DNA of 64,000 bases, from assembly GCA_014208095.1 (NCBI GenBank), contig JACHMT010000007.1, positions 124,001-188,000 on the forward strand, in the 5' to 3' direction. The stretch comes from Actinospineispora eucalypti (GTDB lineage: Bacteria > Actinomycetota > Actinomycetes > Mycobacteriales > Pseudonocardiaceae). Positions within the stretch are counted from its first letter, which is position 1, and every line of letters starts with the position of its first letter. Shown in pieces: positions 42,774-51,427 of the stretch. A program made the translations under genes and the position numbers. The notes under the pieces are model-generated. The model had not been told where the DNA came from. It saw nothing but the letters and a program-made list of their open reading frames with translations, and searched no databases.

Positions 42774-43529
42774 GTGAGCGAGAGCAGAGTGGCCATCGTG
42801 ACCGGGGCGGCGCGCGGCATCGGTGCCGCGACCGCGCAGCGGCTGGCCAAGGACGGGCACGCGGTCGCCGTGGTGGACCTGAACGAGGATTCCTGCGCGG
42901 ACACGGTCACCCGGATCACCAAGGACGGCGGCAACGCGCTGGCCGTCGGCGCGGACGTGAGCAGCACCGAAGCGGTGACCGCCGCCGTCGAGCGGGTCGC
43001 CGACGTGCTCGGCCCGCCCACCATCCTGGTCAACAACGCCGGCGTGACCCGGGACAACCTGGTCTTCAAGATGACCGACGAAGACTGGGACATGGTGATC
43101 GGCGTGCACCTGCGCGGCTCGTTCCTGATGGCCCGCGCGACCCAGGCGCACATGGTCAAGGCCGACTGGGGCCGAATCGTGAACCTGTCCAGCACCTCCG
43201 CACTGGGCAACCGGGGCCAGACCAACTACTCCACCGCCAAGGCCGGCCTGCAGGGCATGACCAAGACGCTGGCCATCGAGCTGGGCCGCTACAACATCAC
43301 GGTGAACGCCATCGCGCCCGGGTTCATCGCCACCGAGATGACCAAGGCCACCGCCGAGCGGGTCGGCGTGGCGTGGGAGGACTACCAGAAGAACGCGGCG
43401 GCCAATATCCCGGTGCGCCGGGTCGGCAAGCCGGACGACATCGCCAACGCGGTCTCCTTCTTCGCCAGCGAGGACTCCGGCTTCGTCTCCGGCCAGGTGA
43501 TCTACGTAGCCGGCGGCCCCAAGGCCTGA
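42774..43529 (+). CDS. SDR-family 3-oxoacyl-ACP reductase-like protein (FabG)
   Basis: A 251-residue classical short-chain dehydrogenase. It has the NADP-binding TGAARGIGAATA, LVNNAG, the catalytic Ser in NLSSTSALGN with YSTAKAG (Tyr, Lys) and the FabG-like IAPGFIATEMT. GTG follows GGGAGG at five bases. No other fatty-acid gene is near, so it may act on a specialised beta-ketoacyl or acetoacetyl-CoA substrate. Confidence 0.95.
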   Translation: MSESRVAIVTGAARGIGAATAQRLAKDGHAVAVVDLNEDSCADTVTRITKDGGNALAVGADVSSTEAVTAAVERVADVLGPPTILVNNAGVTRDNLVFKMTDEDWDMVIGVHLRGSFLMARATQAHMVKADWGRIVNLSSTSALGNRGQTNYSTAKAGLQGMTKTLAIELGRYNITVNAIAPGFIATEMTKATAERVGVAWEDYQKNAAANIPVRRVGKPDDIANAVSFFASEDSGFVSGQVIYVAGGPKA

Positions 43530-43572
43530 CCAGGGAGGGCGGGAGCACCCGACTGCTCCGCGGTTTCGCCGA

Positions 43573-43623
43573 GCGGCAGCGTAGTTCCCCCATTTCATGA
43601 TCGAAAAGGAACTGGGCTGCCGC
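43573..43623. repeat. dispersed palindromic element, copy 2
   Basis: Outer arms GCGGCAGC/GCTGCCGC, inner arms AGTTCC/GGAACT and a loop containing TTCATGATCGAAA, the reverse complement of the core of copy 1 (23060-23106). It lies between the ends of the FabG-type gene and the antiporter gene, so it may also work as a bidirectional terminator. Confidence 0.75.
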
Positions 43624-43629
43624 TGGGTG

Positions 43630-44814
43630 CTAGGGGGCGGCGGCGCGGCGGGCGCGGTGCCAGGTGACCAGGCGGCGGGCGATCGGGTCCAGGACGCGGG
43701 CGAGCACCGGGCCGAGAATGGCCATCAGCAGCACATACGTCGTCGCCAACGGCGCCAGGCCGTCGTTGAGCGCACCGGAGGCGACGGCCAGCCCGGCGAT
43801 CACGATGGAGAACTCGCCCCGGGCGACCAGCGCCGCCCCGGCGCGCACGCGGCCCGTACCGCTGGCCACCCGACGAGCCGCGAACCAGCCGGTGGCCAGC
43901 TTGGTGACCGTGGTGACCGCGGCCAGCGCTATGGCCACCGGGAGCACCGGCGGGATCTCCCCCGGGTGGGTGTTGAACCCGAAGACCACGAAGAACATGG
44001 CGGCGAACAGGTCGCGCAGCGGGGTGAGCACGCGGGTGGCGTTCTCCGCGGTCTCCCCGGAGATGGCGATGCCCAGCAGGAACGCGCCGACCGCGGCCGA
44101 GACCTGCAGCTGCGACGCCAGCCCGGCCACCAGCAACGCGACCCCGAGCAGGCGCAGCAGGAAGACCTCGGAGCTGGGCGAGTCCACGATCAGCGAGACG
44201 AACCGCCCGTAGCGCAGCGCCACCACCATCACCACGGCCAGCAGCGCCAGCGCCACCCCGACGCTGCGCAGGCCGTTCAGGAAGCTCACCCCGGCCAGCG
44301 CGGCGGTCGTGATGGGCAGGTACAGCGCCATCGCCAGGTCCTCCATGACCAGCACGGAGAGCACCGCCGGGGTCTCCCGGTTACCCAGCCGGCCGAGGTC
44401 GCCGAGCACCTTGGCGATGATCCCCGAGGAGGACACCCAGGTCACCCCGGCCATGGCCAGCGCGCCGAGCGGCCCCCAGCCCAGCAGCAGCGCGGCGATC
44501 GCCCCGGGCGCGGCGTTGAGCACCATGTCCAGCACCCCGGCCAGCCAGGACTGGCGCAACCCGGTCACCAGGTCGGTCGCGCTGTACTCCAGGCCCAGCA
44601 GCAACAGCAGCAGCACCACGCCGACCTCGGAGGCCAGCTCGGTGAACGACTCGATGCCGGCCAGCGGGACCAGCCCGCCCGTGCCGAAGGCCAGTCCGCC
44701 GAGCAGGTACAACGGCACCGGGGAGATCCCGATCCGGGACGCCATCCGGCCGAGCACGCCGAGCCCGAAGAACAGCGCACCGAGCTCGAGCAGCGCGATC
44801 GCGGTGTGCGGCAA
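43630..44814 (-). CDS. khtU: CPA2-family K+/H+ antiporter, KhtU-like
   Basis: A 394-residue membrane protein with 12-13 helices of the Kef/NhaP-like CPA2 family: GLEYSATDLVTGLRQS, WVSSSGIIAKVLGDLGRLGNRETPAVLSVLVMEDL, and GAFLLGIAISGETAENA. The start is TTG, four bases after the stop of the preceding regulatory gene. The TrkA-N domain of KefB/C is absent and is replaced by the separate regulator, as in B. subtilis KhtTU. It is probably a K+ (or Na+) exporter. Confidence 0.92.
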   Translation of the reverse strand: MPHTAIALLELGALFFGLGVLGRMASRIGISPVPLYLLGGLAFGTGGLVPLAGIESFTELASEVGVVLLLLLLGLEYSATDLVTGLRQSWLAGVLDMVLNAAPGAIAALLLGWGPLGALAMAGVTWVSSSGIIAKVLGDLGRLGNRETPAVLSVLVMEDLAMALYLPITTAALAGVSFLNGLRSVGVALALLAVVMVVALRYGRFVSLIVDSPSSEVFLLRLLGVALLVAGLASQLQVSAAVGAFLLGIAISGETAENATRVLTPLRDLFAAMFFVVFGFNTHPGEIPPVLPVAIALAAVTTVTKLATGWFAARRVASGTGRVRAGAALVARGEFSIVIAGLAVASGALNDGLAPLATTYVLLMAILGPVLARVLDPIARRLVTWHRARRAAAP

Positions 44815-44818
44815 CGGC

Positions 44819-45301
44819 TCAGCCTTGTTCGAGGATGGCGGCCGCCTGCTTCAGTCCGTCCGCTGTGCCGACGATGACCACCAGGTCGCCGCCGTCGAAC
44901 CGGAAGTCGGGGCGGGGCGAGGGCAGCACAGTGCCGCCCCGGAGCACGGCGACGACGGACGCCCCACTGCGGGTCCGCATCGCGGTGTCGCCGAGCGTGC
45001 GGCCGGCGTAGGGCGAACCGTGGGTGATGGGGAACTGCGCGGTGGCCACCCCGGGCACCTCGGACTGCTCGGCCCGCAGCTGGGCGACCAGGTTGGGCGC
45101 GCCGAGGAGGGTGCCCAGCGCCACACACTCCGGCTCGTTGAGCGGCACCGCCGCGCTGCACGCGTCCGGGTCGGTCAGGTCGGAGACGAGCAGCTCACGG
45201 TGCCCGTCTCGATGGCTGAGCACGCCCACCCGCCGTCCGGTGCTGGTGGTGAACTCCTGCTTCGTGCCGACCCCGGGCAGCCGGGTGACCTCCACATCCA
45301 C
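44819..45301 (-). CDS. khtT: KhtT-like antiporter regulatory subunit (TrkA-C)
   Basis: A 160-residue cytoplasmic protein: an N-terminal KhtT-type domain (VEVTRLPGVGTKQEFTTSTGRRVGVLSHRDGHRELLV) and a C-terminal TrkA-C/RCK-C domain (GRTLGDTAMRTRSGASVVAVLRGG...GGDLVVIVGTADGLKQ), which in KhtT binds c-di-AMP. It precedes the antiporter gene with a 4-bp gap, a clear KhtTU pair. Confidence 0.92.
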   Translation of the reverse strand: MDVEVTRLPGVGTKQEFTTSTGRRVGVLSHRDGHRELLVSDLTDPDACSAAVPLNEPECVALGTLLGAPNLVAQLRAEQSEVPGVATAQFPITHGSPYAGRTLGDTAMRTRSGASVVAVLRGGTVLPSPRPDFRFDGGDLVVIVGTADGLKQAAAILEQG

Positions 45302-45311
45302 GCCAACCAGC

Positions 45312-46496
45312 CTAACTTTCTCTGGTTAGTACAACGAACAACAGCCCGGCCAGCATCGCGAAACCGCACATCAACGCGCCCATGCCGAGCGCACCGGCGC
45401 CCCCGAGCCATCCCACGGCCGGCGCGGCGGCCGCGCCCAGGGCGAACTGGGTGAGCCCGAGCAGCGCGGAGGCGTTGCCTGCCTCCTCCTTCCGGTCGGC
45501 CAGGGCCAGCGCCACGGCGTTCGGCGCGATCAGCCCGACGCTGGCCACCACCACGAACAGCCCGACCAGCACGAACGGCAGGCTCAACCCGAGCGCCGTG
45601 GCGACCAGCAGCTCCAGCCCACCCAACACGCTCGCGGTCAGCCCGGCCGCGACCAGCGGGCGCGACGACCAGCGGCGCAGCAGCGCCCGGTTCAGCTGGC
45701 CCAGCCCGATGATGCCCACCGAGTTCACCCCGAAGGCGATGCCGAACTCCTGCGGGCTGAGCTGGTAGACGTGCTGCAGCACGAACGGCGTGCCGGCGAT
45801 GTAGCAGAACAGCGCGGCGAACACCGCGCCCAGGGTGAGCGCGTAGCCCATGAACGACCGGGTGCCCAGCAGCCGCCGCATCACCCGCAGGCTGTCCGCC
45901 AGCCCACCGGTGCGCCGGGCCTGCGGCGGCAGCGTCTCGGCCAGCCCGAAACCCACCGCGACCAGCAGCGACGCCCCGTAGACGGCCAGCACGCCGAACA
46001 GCGCCGGCCAGGGCAGCACCTCCATCAACAGGCTGCCCATCAGCGGCGCCGCGATCGGCGCCACGCCGTTCACCAGCATCAACAGCGAGAAGAACCGGGC
46101 CATCTCGACCCCGGCGAACAGGTCCCGGACCACCGCCCGGGCGATCACCATGCCGGCCCCGCCGGCCAGGCCCTGGACCAGGCGCATCCCGGTCAGCACG
46201 GTGACCGATCCGGCCAGCGCGCAGCCGATGGACGCCGCCACGTACACCGCCAACCCGATCATCAGCGGCCAGCGCCGGCCCAGGGCATCACTGGCCGGGC
46301 CGACCAGCAGCTGCCCCAGGCCGATGCCCACCAGGCAGGCGGTCAGGGTGAGCTGCACCTGCGCCGCGCCCACCCCGAACTGCCGGGACATCTCGGGCAG
46401 CGCGGGCAGGTACAGGTCGATCGACATCGGCGCGAAAGCGGCGAGCGAACCCAGGATCAGGGTCAGCCGGAGGCCCCGGTGTTGGGTTTCGCTCAA
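45312..46496 (-). CDS. MFS exporter, Bcr/CflA family
   Basis: A 394-residue, 12-helix major facilitator. FAPMSIDLYLPALPEMSRQFG and LVGPASDALGRRWPLM (loop 2-3 motif) and RLVQGLAGGAGMVIARAVVRDLF are diagnostic for Bcr/CflA drug-resistance exporters. A TTG start at 46496 gives the usual family length; the longer frame overlaps the upstream gene. It begins 13 bp after the GDT1-ICMT gene on the same strand, probably in one transcript. Confidence 0.92.
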   Translation of the reverse strand: MSETQHRGLRLTLILGSLAAFAPMSIDLYLPALPEMSRQFGVGAAQVQLTLTACLVGIGLGQLLVGPASDALGRRWPLMIGLAVYVAASIGCALAGSVTVLTGMRLVQGLAGGAGMVIARAVVRDLFAGVEMARFFSLLMLVNGVAPIAAPLMGSLLMEVLPWPALFGVLAVYGASLLVAVGFGLAETLPPQARRTGGLADSLRVMRRLLGTRSFMGYALTLGAVFAALFCYIAGTPFVLQHVYQLSPQEFGIAFGVNSVGIIGLGQLNRALLRRWSSRPLVAAGLTASVLGGLELLVATALGLSLPFVLVGLFVVVASVGLIAPNAVALALADRKEEAGNASALLGLTQFALGAAAAPAVGWLGGAGALGMGALMCGFAMLAGLLFVVLTRES

Positions 46497-46509
46497 CGCT
46501 CCCGCTAAC

Positions 46510-47739
46510 TCAGCGCTGCCCGATGCGCGGTAAGAACCGCCCGGTGCGCCGGCGGTAGCGCTGGTAGTCGGCGCCGAACAGCCCCTCCAGCGTCGGCTCA
46601 CGCACCGCGCGGGCCTGCACCTGCACCGCGACCAGCAGCAACAGGGTAGCCAGCACCGCGAGCGGGGTGGGTGCCATGAACAAGGTGCCGGCCATCAGCA
46701 CCACTATCCCGGTCAGCCCGGGATTCCGCACTCGCGAATAGACGCCGCCGGTGACCAGCCGCGCCTCGGTGCGGCCGTCCCGCCACGCCCGCCGGACCCG
46801 GCCCAGGCCCACCTGCGCGGCCAGCAGCAGCGCCACGCCCAGCAACATCACGCCGGCGCCGAGCACGGCCCAGCCGGGCGCGGACAGCGGCCGGATCGGC
46901 TGCACCAGGTCGGCGGCCACCAGCACCGAAGACGCCAGCCCGAGCAGCACCGAGGACCACAACAACACGGCGGCCAGGCGCCCGGTGCCGCCGCGCCGCC
47001 GGGCGGGCACCCGGTACGGCCCGGGACCGCGACCACCCTGCACCTTCGGCGCGCGCGTGCGCACCAGCCAACCGGCGATGATGCCCACCACCGCGACGCC
47101 GAACGCCACCCAGCCGGCGATGTGGTGCCCGGCGGCCTCCCACCGCCCGGCCTGCGCGAACTGGCCGGCCGCGTCGATCAGCAACCAGCCGCCGAACAGC
47201 ACGAACAGCGCCGACGCGCCGAACCGCACGGTACGTTCCGGCAGCTGCCGGCCCAGCACCCGACCGACCAGGATGGCCAGCGCGTCCGCCACCACCATGC
47301 CCACGGTGGAGCCCAGCCAGGTGCCGAACCAGCCGTGGTGGGTGGCCAGCGTGATGGTGGCCAGCATGGTCTTGTCACCCAGCTCGGCCAGGAAGAACGC
47401 CCCGGTCACCGCGATCACGGCGGAGCGGGTGGTCCGGTTCGCCCGGCCGCTGTCCGCCTCGGAGAGCTCGTCCCCGCGCAGCGTCCACGCGGCGAACCCG
47501 AAGAAGGCCAGCCCGCCGGCCAGCAGGATCCACTGGGTAGGCATTGCCGCGCCGAGGCCGTAGCCGACCGCGACCGAAACCGCGTGCACCAGCGAGGTGG
47601 CCAGCGTGATGCCGGCCAGCACGGGCCACGGGCGGTAGCGGACGGCGAACGTCAACGCCATGAGCTGGGACTTGTCGCCGAGCTCGGCGACGAAGATCAC
47701 CCCGAAGCTCAGCAGGAAGGCTGGGACCCACTCGACCAC
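46510..47739 (-). CDS. GDT1/UPF0016 Mn(Ca) exporter fused to ICMT-like domain
   Basis: A 409-residue membrane protein. Residues 1-230 form the UPF0016/TMEM165 transporter with its two signature motifs VAELGDKSQLMAL and LAELGDKTMLATI, used for Mn2+ or Ca2+ export. After a basic linker (about residues 235-255), residues 260-409 carry four helices and the isoprenylcysteine/phospholipid methyltransferase pattern GVYSRVRNPGLTGI and FGADYQRYRRRTGRFLP. I know of no common precedent for this fusion. The GTG start has GGGGG upstream. A manganese riboswitch precedes it. Confidence 0.9.
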   Translation of the reverse strand: MVEWVPAFLLSFGVIFVAELGDKSQLMALTFAVRYRPWPVLAGITLATSLVHAVSVAVGYGLGAAMPTQWILLAGGLAFFGFAAWTLRGDELSEADSGRANRTTRSAVIAVTGAFFLAELGDKTMLATITLATHHGWFGTWLGSTVGMVVADALAILVGRVLGRQLPERTVRFGASALFVLFGGWLLIDAAGQFAQAGRWEAAGHHIAGWVAFGVAVVGIIAGWLVRTRAPKVQGGRGPGPYRVPARRRGGTGRLAAVLLWSSVLLGLASSVLVAADLVQPIRPLSAPGWAVLGAGVMLLGVALLLAAQVGLGRVRRAWRDGRTEARLVTGGVYSRVRNPGLTGIVVLMAGTLFMAPTPLAVLATLLLLVAVQVQARAVREPTLEGLFGADYQRYRRRTGRFLPRIGQR

Positions 47740-47794
47740 GTCTGTACCCCCGATCGTGTCGGACCGGAGGAATGCGAGTCTCCGACCCGGCGGT

Positions 47795-47905
47795 TACGCC
47801 GAATCGAAGGTCTCGCTCGCCTCTCTCGTGAACCAGAGAGGCCGCACGGCCGGGCGGCATGGGCCACCAGTGTGTCGACCGCGACGTTGGGAGCTACTCC
47901 CCTTC
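47795..47905 (-). promoter_or_regulatory. yybP-ykoY manganese riboswitch
   Basis: On the minus strand the three conserved boxes of this RNA are present in order: GGGGAGTAGC (47902-47893), GTCGACACACTGG (47879-47867) and GCGAGACCTTCG (about 47816-47805), separated by GC-rich pairing regions. The RNA senses Mn2+ and commonly precedes UPF0016 genes. The 5' box contains the stop codon of the upstream Ddn-type gene. It lies 56 bp before the start codon of the transporter gene. Confidence 0.88.
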
Positions 47906-48415
47906 GCTGTCGCCCAGTTTACCAGGTTGGTCCGGCCGGGTGAGGATGACGACCGGGATCTCCCGGTCCGTCCAGGCCTGATAGCTGGCGAAGTCGGCGT
48001 AGAGATCGACCAGGCGCGGCCACAGCTCGGCCCGTTCGGCCGGCGTCGCCACCCGCGCGCGCACCGGCTGGTTCGGGTGCCCCTTGAGGTGCACCCGGGT
48101 TTCGGGGTGGCTGGTGAGGTTGAAGAACCACTGCGGGTGCTTCGGCAGGCCGCCCTGCGAGCCGACGATCACCAGGTCGTCGCCGTCGCGCAGGTAGAGC
48201 AGCGGGGTGGTGAAGCGGCGGCCGGACTTGCGCCCCCGGTGCTCCAGCAACAGCGTCGGCACCGGCTTGCGGAAGCCCGCGCCCATCCGCCAGGTGCTCC
48301 CGACCCGCCCGCCGGTGAGCTTGAAGATCTTCACCTGGCCACGCGCCATGTACTTCATGATCTTGGCCGTGACCGGCGAGTTCAGGTGCTTGGGGGGTTC
48401 GGGCAGGCGTTCCAC
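47894..48415 (-). CDS. deazaflavin(F420)-dependent nitroreductase-family protein
   Basis: A 173-residue Ddn/Rv3547-like protein: KLTGGRVGSTWRMGAGFRKPVPTLLLEHRGRKSGRRFTTPLLYLRDGDDLVIVGSQGGLPKHPQWFFNL, typical of F420H2-dependent quinone reductases. The stop TAG lies inside the 5' box of the manganese riboswitch. It begins 3 bp after the tetR gene, so the two form an operon. F420 binding is inferred from family. Confidence 0.93.
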   Translation of the reverse strand: MERLPEPPKHLNSPVTAKIMKYMARGQVKIFKLTGGRVGSTWRMGAGFRKPVPTLLLEHRGRKSGRRFTTPLLYLRDGDDLVIVGSQGGLPKHPQWFFNLTSHPETRVHLKGHPNQPVRARVATPAERAELWPRLVDLYADFASYQAWTDREIPVVILTRPDQPGKLGDSEGE

Positions 48416-48418
48416 TGG

Positions 48419-49027
48419 TCAACTCCTGTCGGGCGGGCCAGCGAAGATGGCGGTCACCACGTCTACCAGGTGGCTCACCACATCGTCGGCGTTCCAGGGG
48501 TGCTCGGCGTGGTTCAGCAGCCGTTGGGTGCGGCCGACGTCGCCGAGGACGTGCAGTGTCAGGTGCATCGCCTGCACCATCCGGAAGTGCAGCGTGGCGG
48601 GGGCCACGCCCGGGCTCAGCCGTTCCAGCCGCTCGACGAAGTCCGCGTTGCGCTCGGCGAACGACCCGGCGATCGCGGCGAGCCCGTCGTCGCCGGTGGC
48701 CAGCATCTGCCCGACCAGGCGAACCCAGTACCCGCCGCCGTCGTCGAGCACGGCGACCACCGGCCGCACAAACGCCTCCGCCAGGTCCCGAGGGGTGACG
48801 TCGGCTCCGGACAGCCGCGCCAGCAGCGAGTCGCGCCCGCTGGACACCTGGTCGGCCCGGCCGCGCAGCACCGCGTCCAGCAGCCCTTGCTTGGAACCGA
48901 AGTGGTAGTGGACCGCGGCCACGTTGGTCCCGGCCGCCTGCATCACCGCACGCAGCGACACCGCCCCGACGCCGCGCTCGGCGAAGAGGCGTTCGGCGAC
49001 GGCGACGAGCCGCCGGTCGGTGTCCAC
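48419..49027 (-). CDS. TetR family transcriptional regulator
   Basis: A 202-residue protein: DRRLVAVAERLFAERGVGAVSLRAVMQAAGTNVAAVHYHFGSKQGLLDAV is the TetR HTH. The C-terminal part resembles the TetR_C group. The GTG at 49027 is preferred; frames extend farther upstream but cross a 31-bp palindrome. It precedes the F420 protein gene and is divergent from the LVIVD gene, which it may also control. Confidence 0.92.
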   Translation of the reverse strand: MDTDRRLVAVAERLFAERGVGAVSLRAVMQAAGTNVAAVHYHFGSKQGLLDAVLRGRADQVSSGRDSLLARLSGADVTPRDLAEAFVRPVVAVLDDGGGYWVRLVGQMLATGDDGLAAIAGSFAERNADFVERLERLSPGVAPATLHFRMVQAMHLTLHVLGDVGRTQRLLNHAEHPWNADDVVSHLVDVVTAIFAGPPDRS

Positions 49028-49035
49028 CCCGGCGA

Positions 49036-49066
49036 CTCTATCAACTGATTGAATCGACTGATAGAG
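49036..49066. promoter_or_regulatory. 31-bp near-palindromic operator
   Basis: CTCTATCA and TGATAGAG form the outer arms; the interior is also largely symmetric (ACTGATT..AATCGAC). It lies 8 bp before the tetR GTG and 80 bp before the LVIVD start, which fits autoregulation and shared control. Confidence 0.75.
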
Positions 49067-49146
49067 GCGGCTTCGCGCATCGTGGTCGACCAGAGTTCGT
49101 TTGACCCCGCGTAGGCGACCTTCCAACGGCGGAACGGGGCGGCGGC

Positions 49147-50805
49147 ATGCCACGCAACGGGTGGGCACGACTCGGCACCGGCATGCTGTGCGCGGTGTTG
49201 GCCGCCGCCGCGCAACTGGCCGCTCCCGGCGCGGCGGCCGCACAACTGGCCGTTCCCGACGCGGCGGCGCAGCCGGGCGACCACCCCGCGCACGGCTTCG
49301 TGGCCGCCGACCCCGGCGACGGTGAGCCGGAACCGCCCGGTTCTCCGCACCTGCCCGCGCTGCCCGGGGTTCCCGGCCTGCCGGGCGTGACCGGCCCGAC
49401 GCTGCCCGCGAACGACGCGGAGGCGATGCTCGGCGCCATTCCGCCGTCCCGGGTCGCCGAGATGAAGCCGGCGACGACGATCCCGGGCCCGGCGTTGCGC
49501 CCGGTGCCCCGGGCGGACTGCGACGGGGACTCGCGCCCGCTGCGCGGGGTGCAGGGGCGGGTCACGGCGGCGGACATGAACTCGCCGGCCGCCGACAAGG
49601 GGTGGACCTGCAACGCCACGCAGGTGTCGCACCACCTGACCCCGGGCGGTTTCCGGGTGTGGCGCTACACCGACCGCCAGGGGCACACCTGCGCCTACTA
49701 CGACACGTCGTTCACCGCCCCGGCCAACCTGCTCAGCGCAGGGGGCGGTCCGTCGCTGGGCGTGGCCGTCCTGGACATGTCCGACCCGGCCCGGCCGAGG
49801 CTGACGACGATGTTGCGGACGCTGGCCATGCTCTCCCCGCACGAGTCGCTGAACCTCAGCGAGCGGCGCGGCCTGCTCGCCGCCGCCGTGGGCAACGCCG
49901 GGACGGCACCGGGAACCGTGGCCGTCTACGACGTGGCCGGGGACTGCCGCCGCCCGGCGCTGCTGTCCCAGATGCCGATCGTGAACGGGCACGAGAGCGG
50001 GTTCAGCCCCGACGGCAACACCTTCTGGGTGGCCGGCGCCGGCGGATACATCTACGCCGTCGACGTGGCGGACCCGCGCCGGCCCCGCACGATCTGGCAG
50101 GGTGCCTACTACGCCCATGGCCTGAACGTGTCGCGCGACGGCAACACCCTGTTCCAGTCCGACCCGATCAACGGGAACGTCGGCATTCTCGACGTGGCCG
50201 ACGTCCAGGCGCGCCGGGCCAAGCCCCAGGTCCGGGACATCAGCCGGATGACCTGGCCGACGGCGTCCATCCCGCAGAACACGGTGCCGTTCACCAGCCG
50301 CGGCCACCACTACCTGCTCGAGTTCGACGAGTTCGCGTTCCGGTTCAACCCGGCGACCCTGGACGACCTGGCCGGCGCCGCGCGGATCATCGACATCGAG
50401 GACCCCAGGTCTCCCCGGGTCACGTCGGACCTGCGGCTCGAGGTGAACATGCGCGACCAGCACCGGGCGGCCAACGCCGACCCGTCTCCCCTGCCGCCGA
50501 ACCAGGCGCTGGGCTACGGCGCCCACTACTGCGCGCTGGACCGGCTGGAAGATCCCGAGATCGCCGCCTGCTCGTTCCTCAACTCCGGGCTGCGGGTGTT
50601 CAACATCAGCGACCCGTCCAGCCCCCGCGAGGTGGCGTACTTCGTCCCGCCGCCGAGGGCGGGCAAGATCGCCGGGCTGCTACCCGGCAGCCTCGCCTTC
50701 TCCCAACCGGCGTTCGACCCGGACCGGCGCGACGTCTGGTACACCGACGCCGGTTCGGGCTTCTACGTCCTGCACCTCTCGGCGCGGGCCTGGCCGCGGC
50801 GATGA
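49147..50805 (+). CDS. secreted LVIVD-repeat protein
   Basis: A 552-residue protein with a signal peptide, a Pro/Gly-rich stretch (about residues 55-90) and a beta-propeller built from LVIVD-type repeats (GVAVLDMSDPARPRL, TVAVYDVAGDCRRP, IYAVDVADPRRPRTI, VGILDVADVQAR, ARIIDIEDPRSPRV, GLRVFNISDPSSPREV). The family is secreted or cell-surface attached with unknown role. Its last codons overlap the DUF305 gene (ATGA), indicating a functional pair. Confidence 0.9.
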   Translation: MPRNGWARLGTGMLCAVLAAAAQLAAPGAAAAQLAVPDAAAQPGDHPAHGFVAADPGDGEPEPPGSPHLPALPGVPGLPGVTGPTLPANDAEAMLGAIPPSRVAEMKPATTIPGPALRPVPRADCDGDSRPLRGVQGRVTAADMNSPAADKGWTCNATQVSHHLTPGGFRVWRYTDRQGHTCAYYDTSFTAPANLLSAGGGPSLGVAVLDMSDPARPRLTTMLRTLAMLSPHESLNLSERRGLLAAAVGNAGTAPGTVAVYDVAGDCRRPALLSQMPIVNGHESGFSPDGNTFWVAGAGGYIYAVDVADPRRPRTIWQGAYYAHGLNVSRDGNTLFQSDPINGNVGILDVADVQARRAKPQVRDISRMTWPTASIPQNTVPFTSRGHHYLLEFDEFAFRFNPATLDDLAGAARIIDIEDPRSPRVTSDLRLEVNMRDQHRAANADPSPLPPNQALGYGAHYCALDRLEDPEIAACSFLNSGLRVFNISDPSSPREVAYFVPPPRAGKIAGLLPGSLAFSQPAFDPDRRDVWYTDAGSGFYVLHLSARAWPRR

Positions 50806-51362
50806 ACTCGAAACTGGCCGCACTGGGAATCCTCGCCGGACTGGTCGGCGCCTTCCTGGTCGGACGCGTGACCGCGCCGGACCAGGACCGGCCGGACCCC
50901 GCCGACGTGGCCTTCTCCCAGGACATGAGCACCCACCACGAACAGGCGGTGCTCATGGCCGGGCTGGCGGACAACCGGGCCGGGCCGGCGGTCAAGGTGC
51001 TGGCCGACGCCATTCTCGGCAGCCAGTCCCAGGAACTCGGAGGAATGCGCGGCTGGTTGCGACTGTGGGGCAAGCCGGCGGAGTCCGCCCATGCCGAGAT
51101 GGGTCACTCGATGCCCGGAATGGCCTCGCCCGAAGAACTCACCAACTTGTGGGCCAAGTCCGGCAACGAGTTCGACGTGCTGTTCCTGCGGCTGATGATC
51201 CGGCACCACCAGGGCGGAATCGCCATGGCCCGCGACGCGCACCCCACCCTCGAAGTCGTGCGGCAGGCCGCCGCCCAGATGGCGAACGCCCAGACCGAGG
51301 AAGTCGGCCAGATGCTGGCCCTGCTCAGAACCTACGGCGCCGCGCCCCTACCGCCTCCGTGA
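50802..51362 (+). CDS. DUF305 family protein
   Basis: A 186-residue protein with an N-terminal membrane anchor (LAALGILAGLVGAFLVGRVTA) and the DUF305 motifs DMSTHHEQAVLMA and MIRHHQGGIAMARDA, whose His and Met residues suggest copper or other metal binding (four-helix, ferritin-like bundle). It is translationally coupled to the LVIVD gene. Confidence 0.94.
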   Translation: MNSKLAALGILAGLVGAFLVGRVTAPDQDRPDPADVAFSQDMSTHHEQAVLMAGLADNRAGPAVKVLADAILGSQSQELGGMRGWLRLWGKPAESAHAEMGHSMPGMASPEELTNLWAKSGNEFDVLFLRLMIRHHQGGIAMARDAHPTLEVVRQAAAQMANAQTEEVGQMLALLRTYGAAPLPPP

Positions 51363-51427
51363 AGAATTGACACCGGTCCGGCGCGGCTTGCCCATCGCCC
51401 GCGGCACGCCGACATCCACAACTATCT

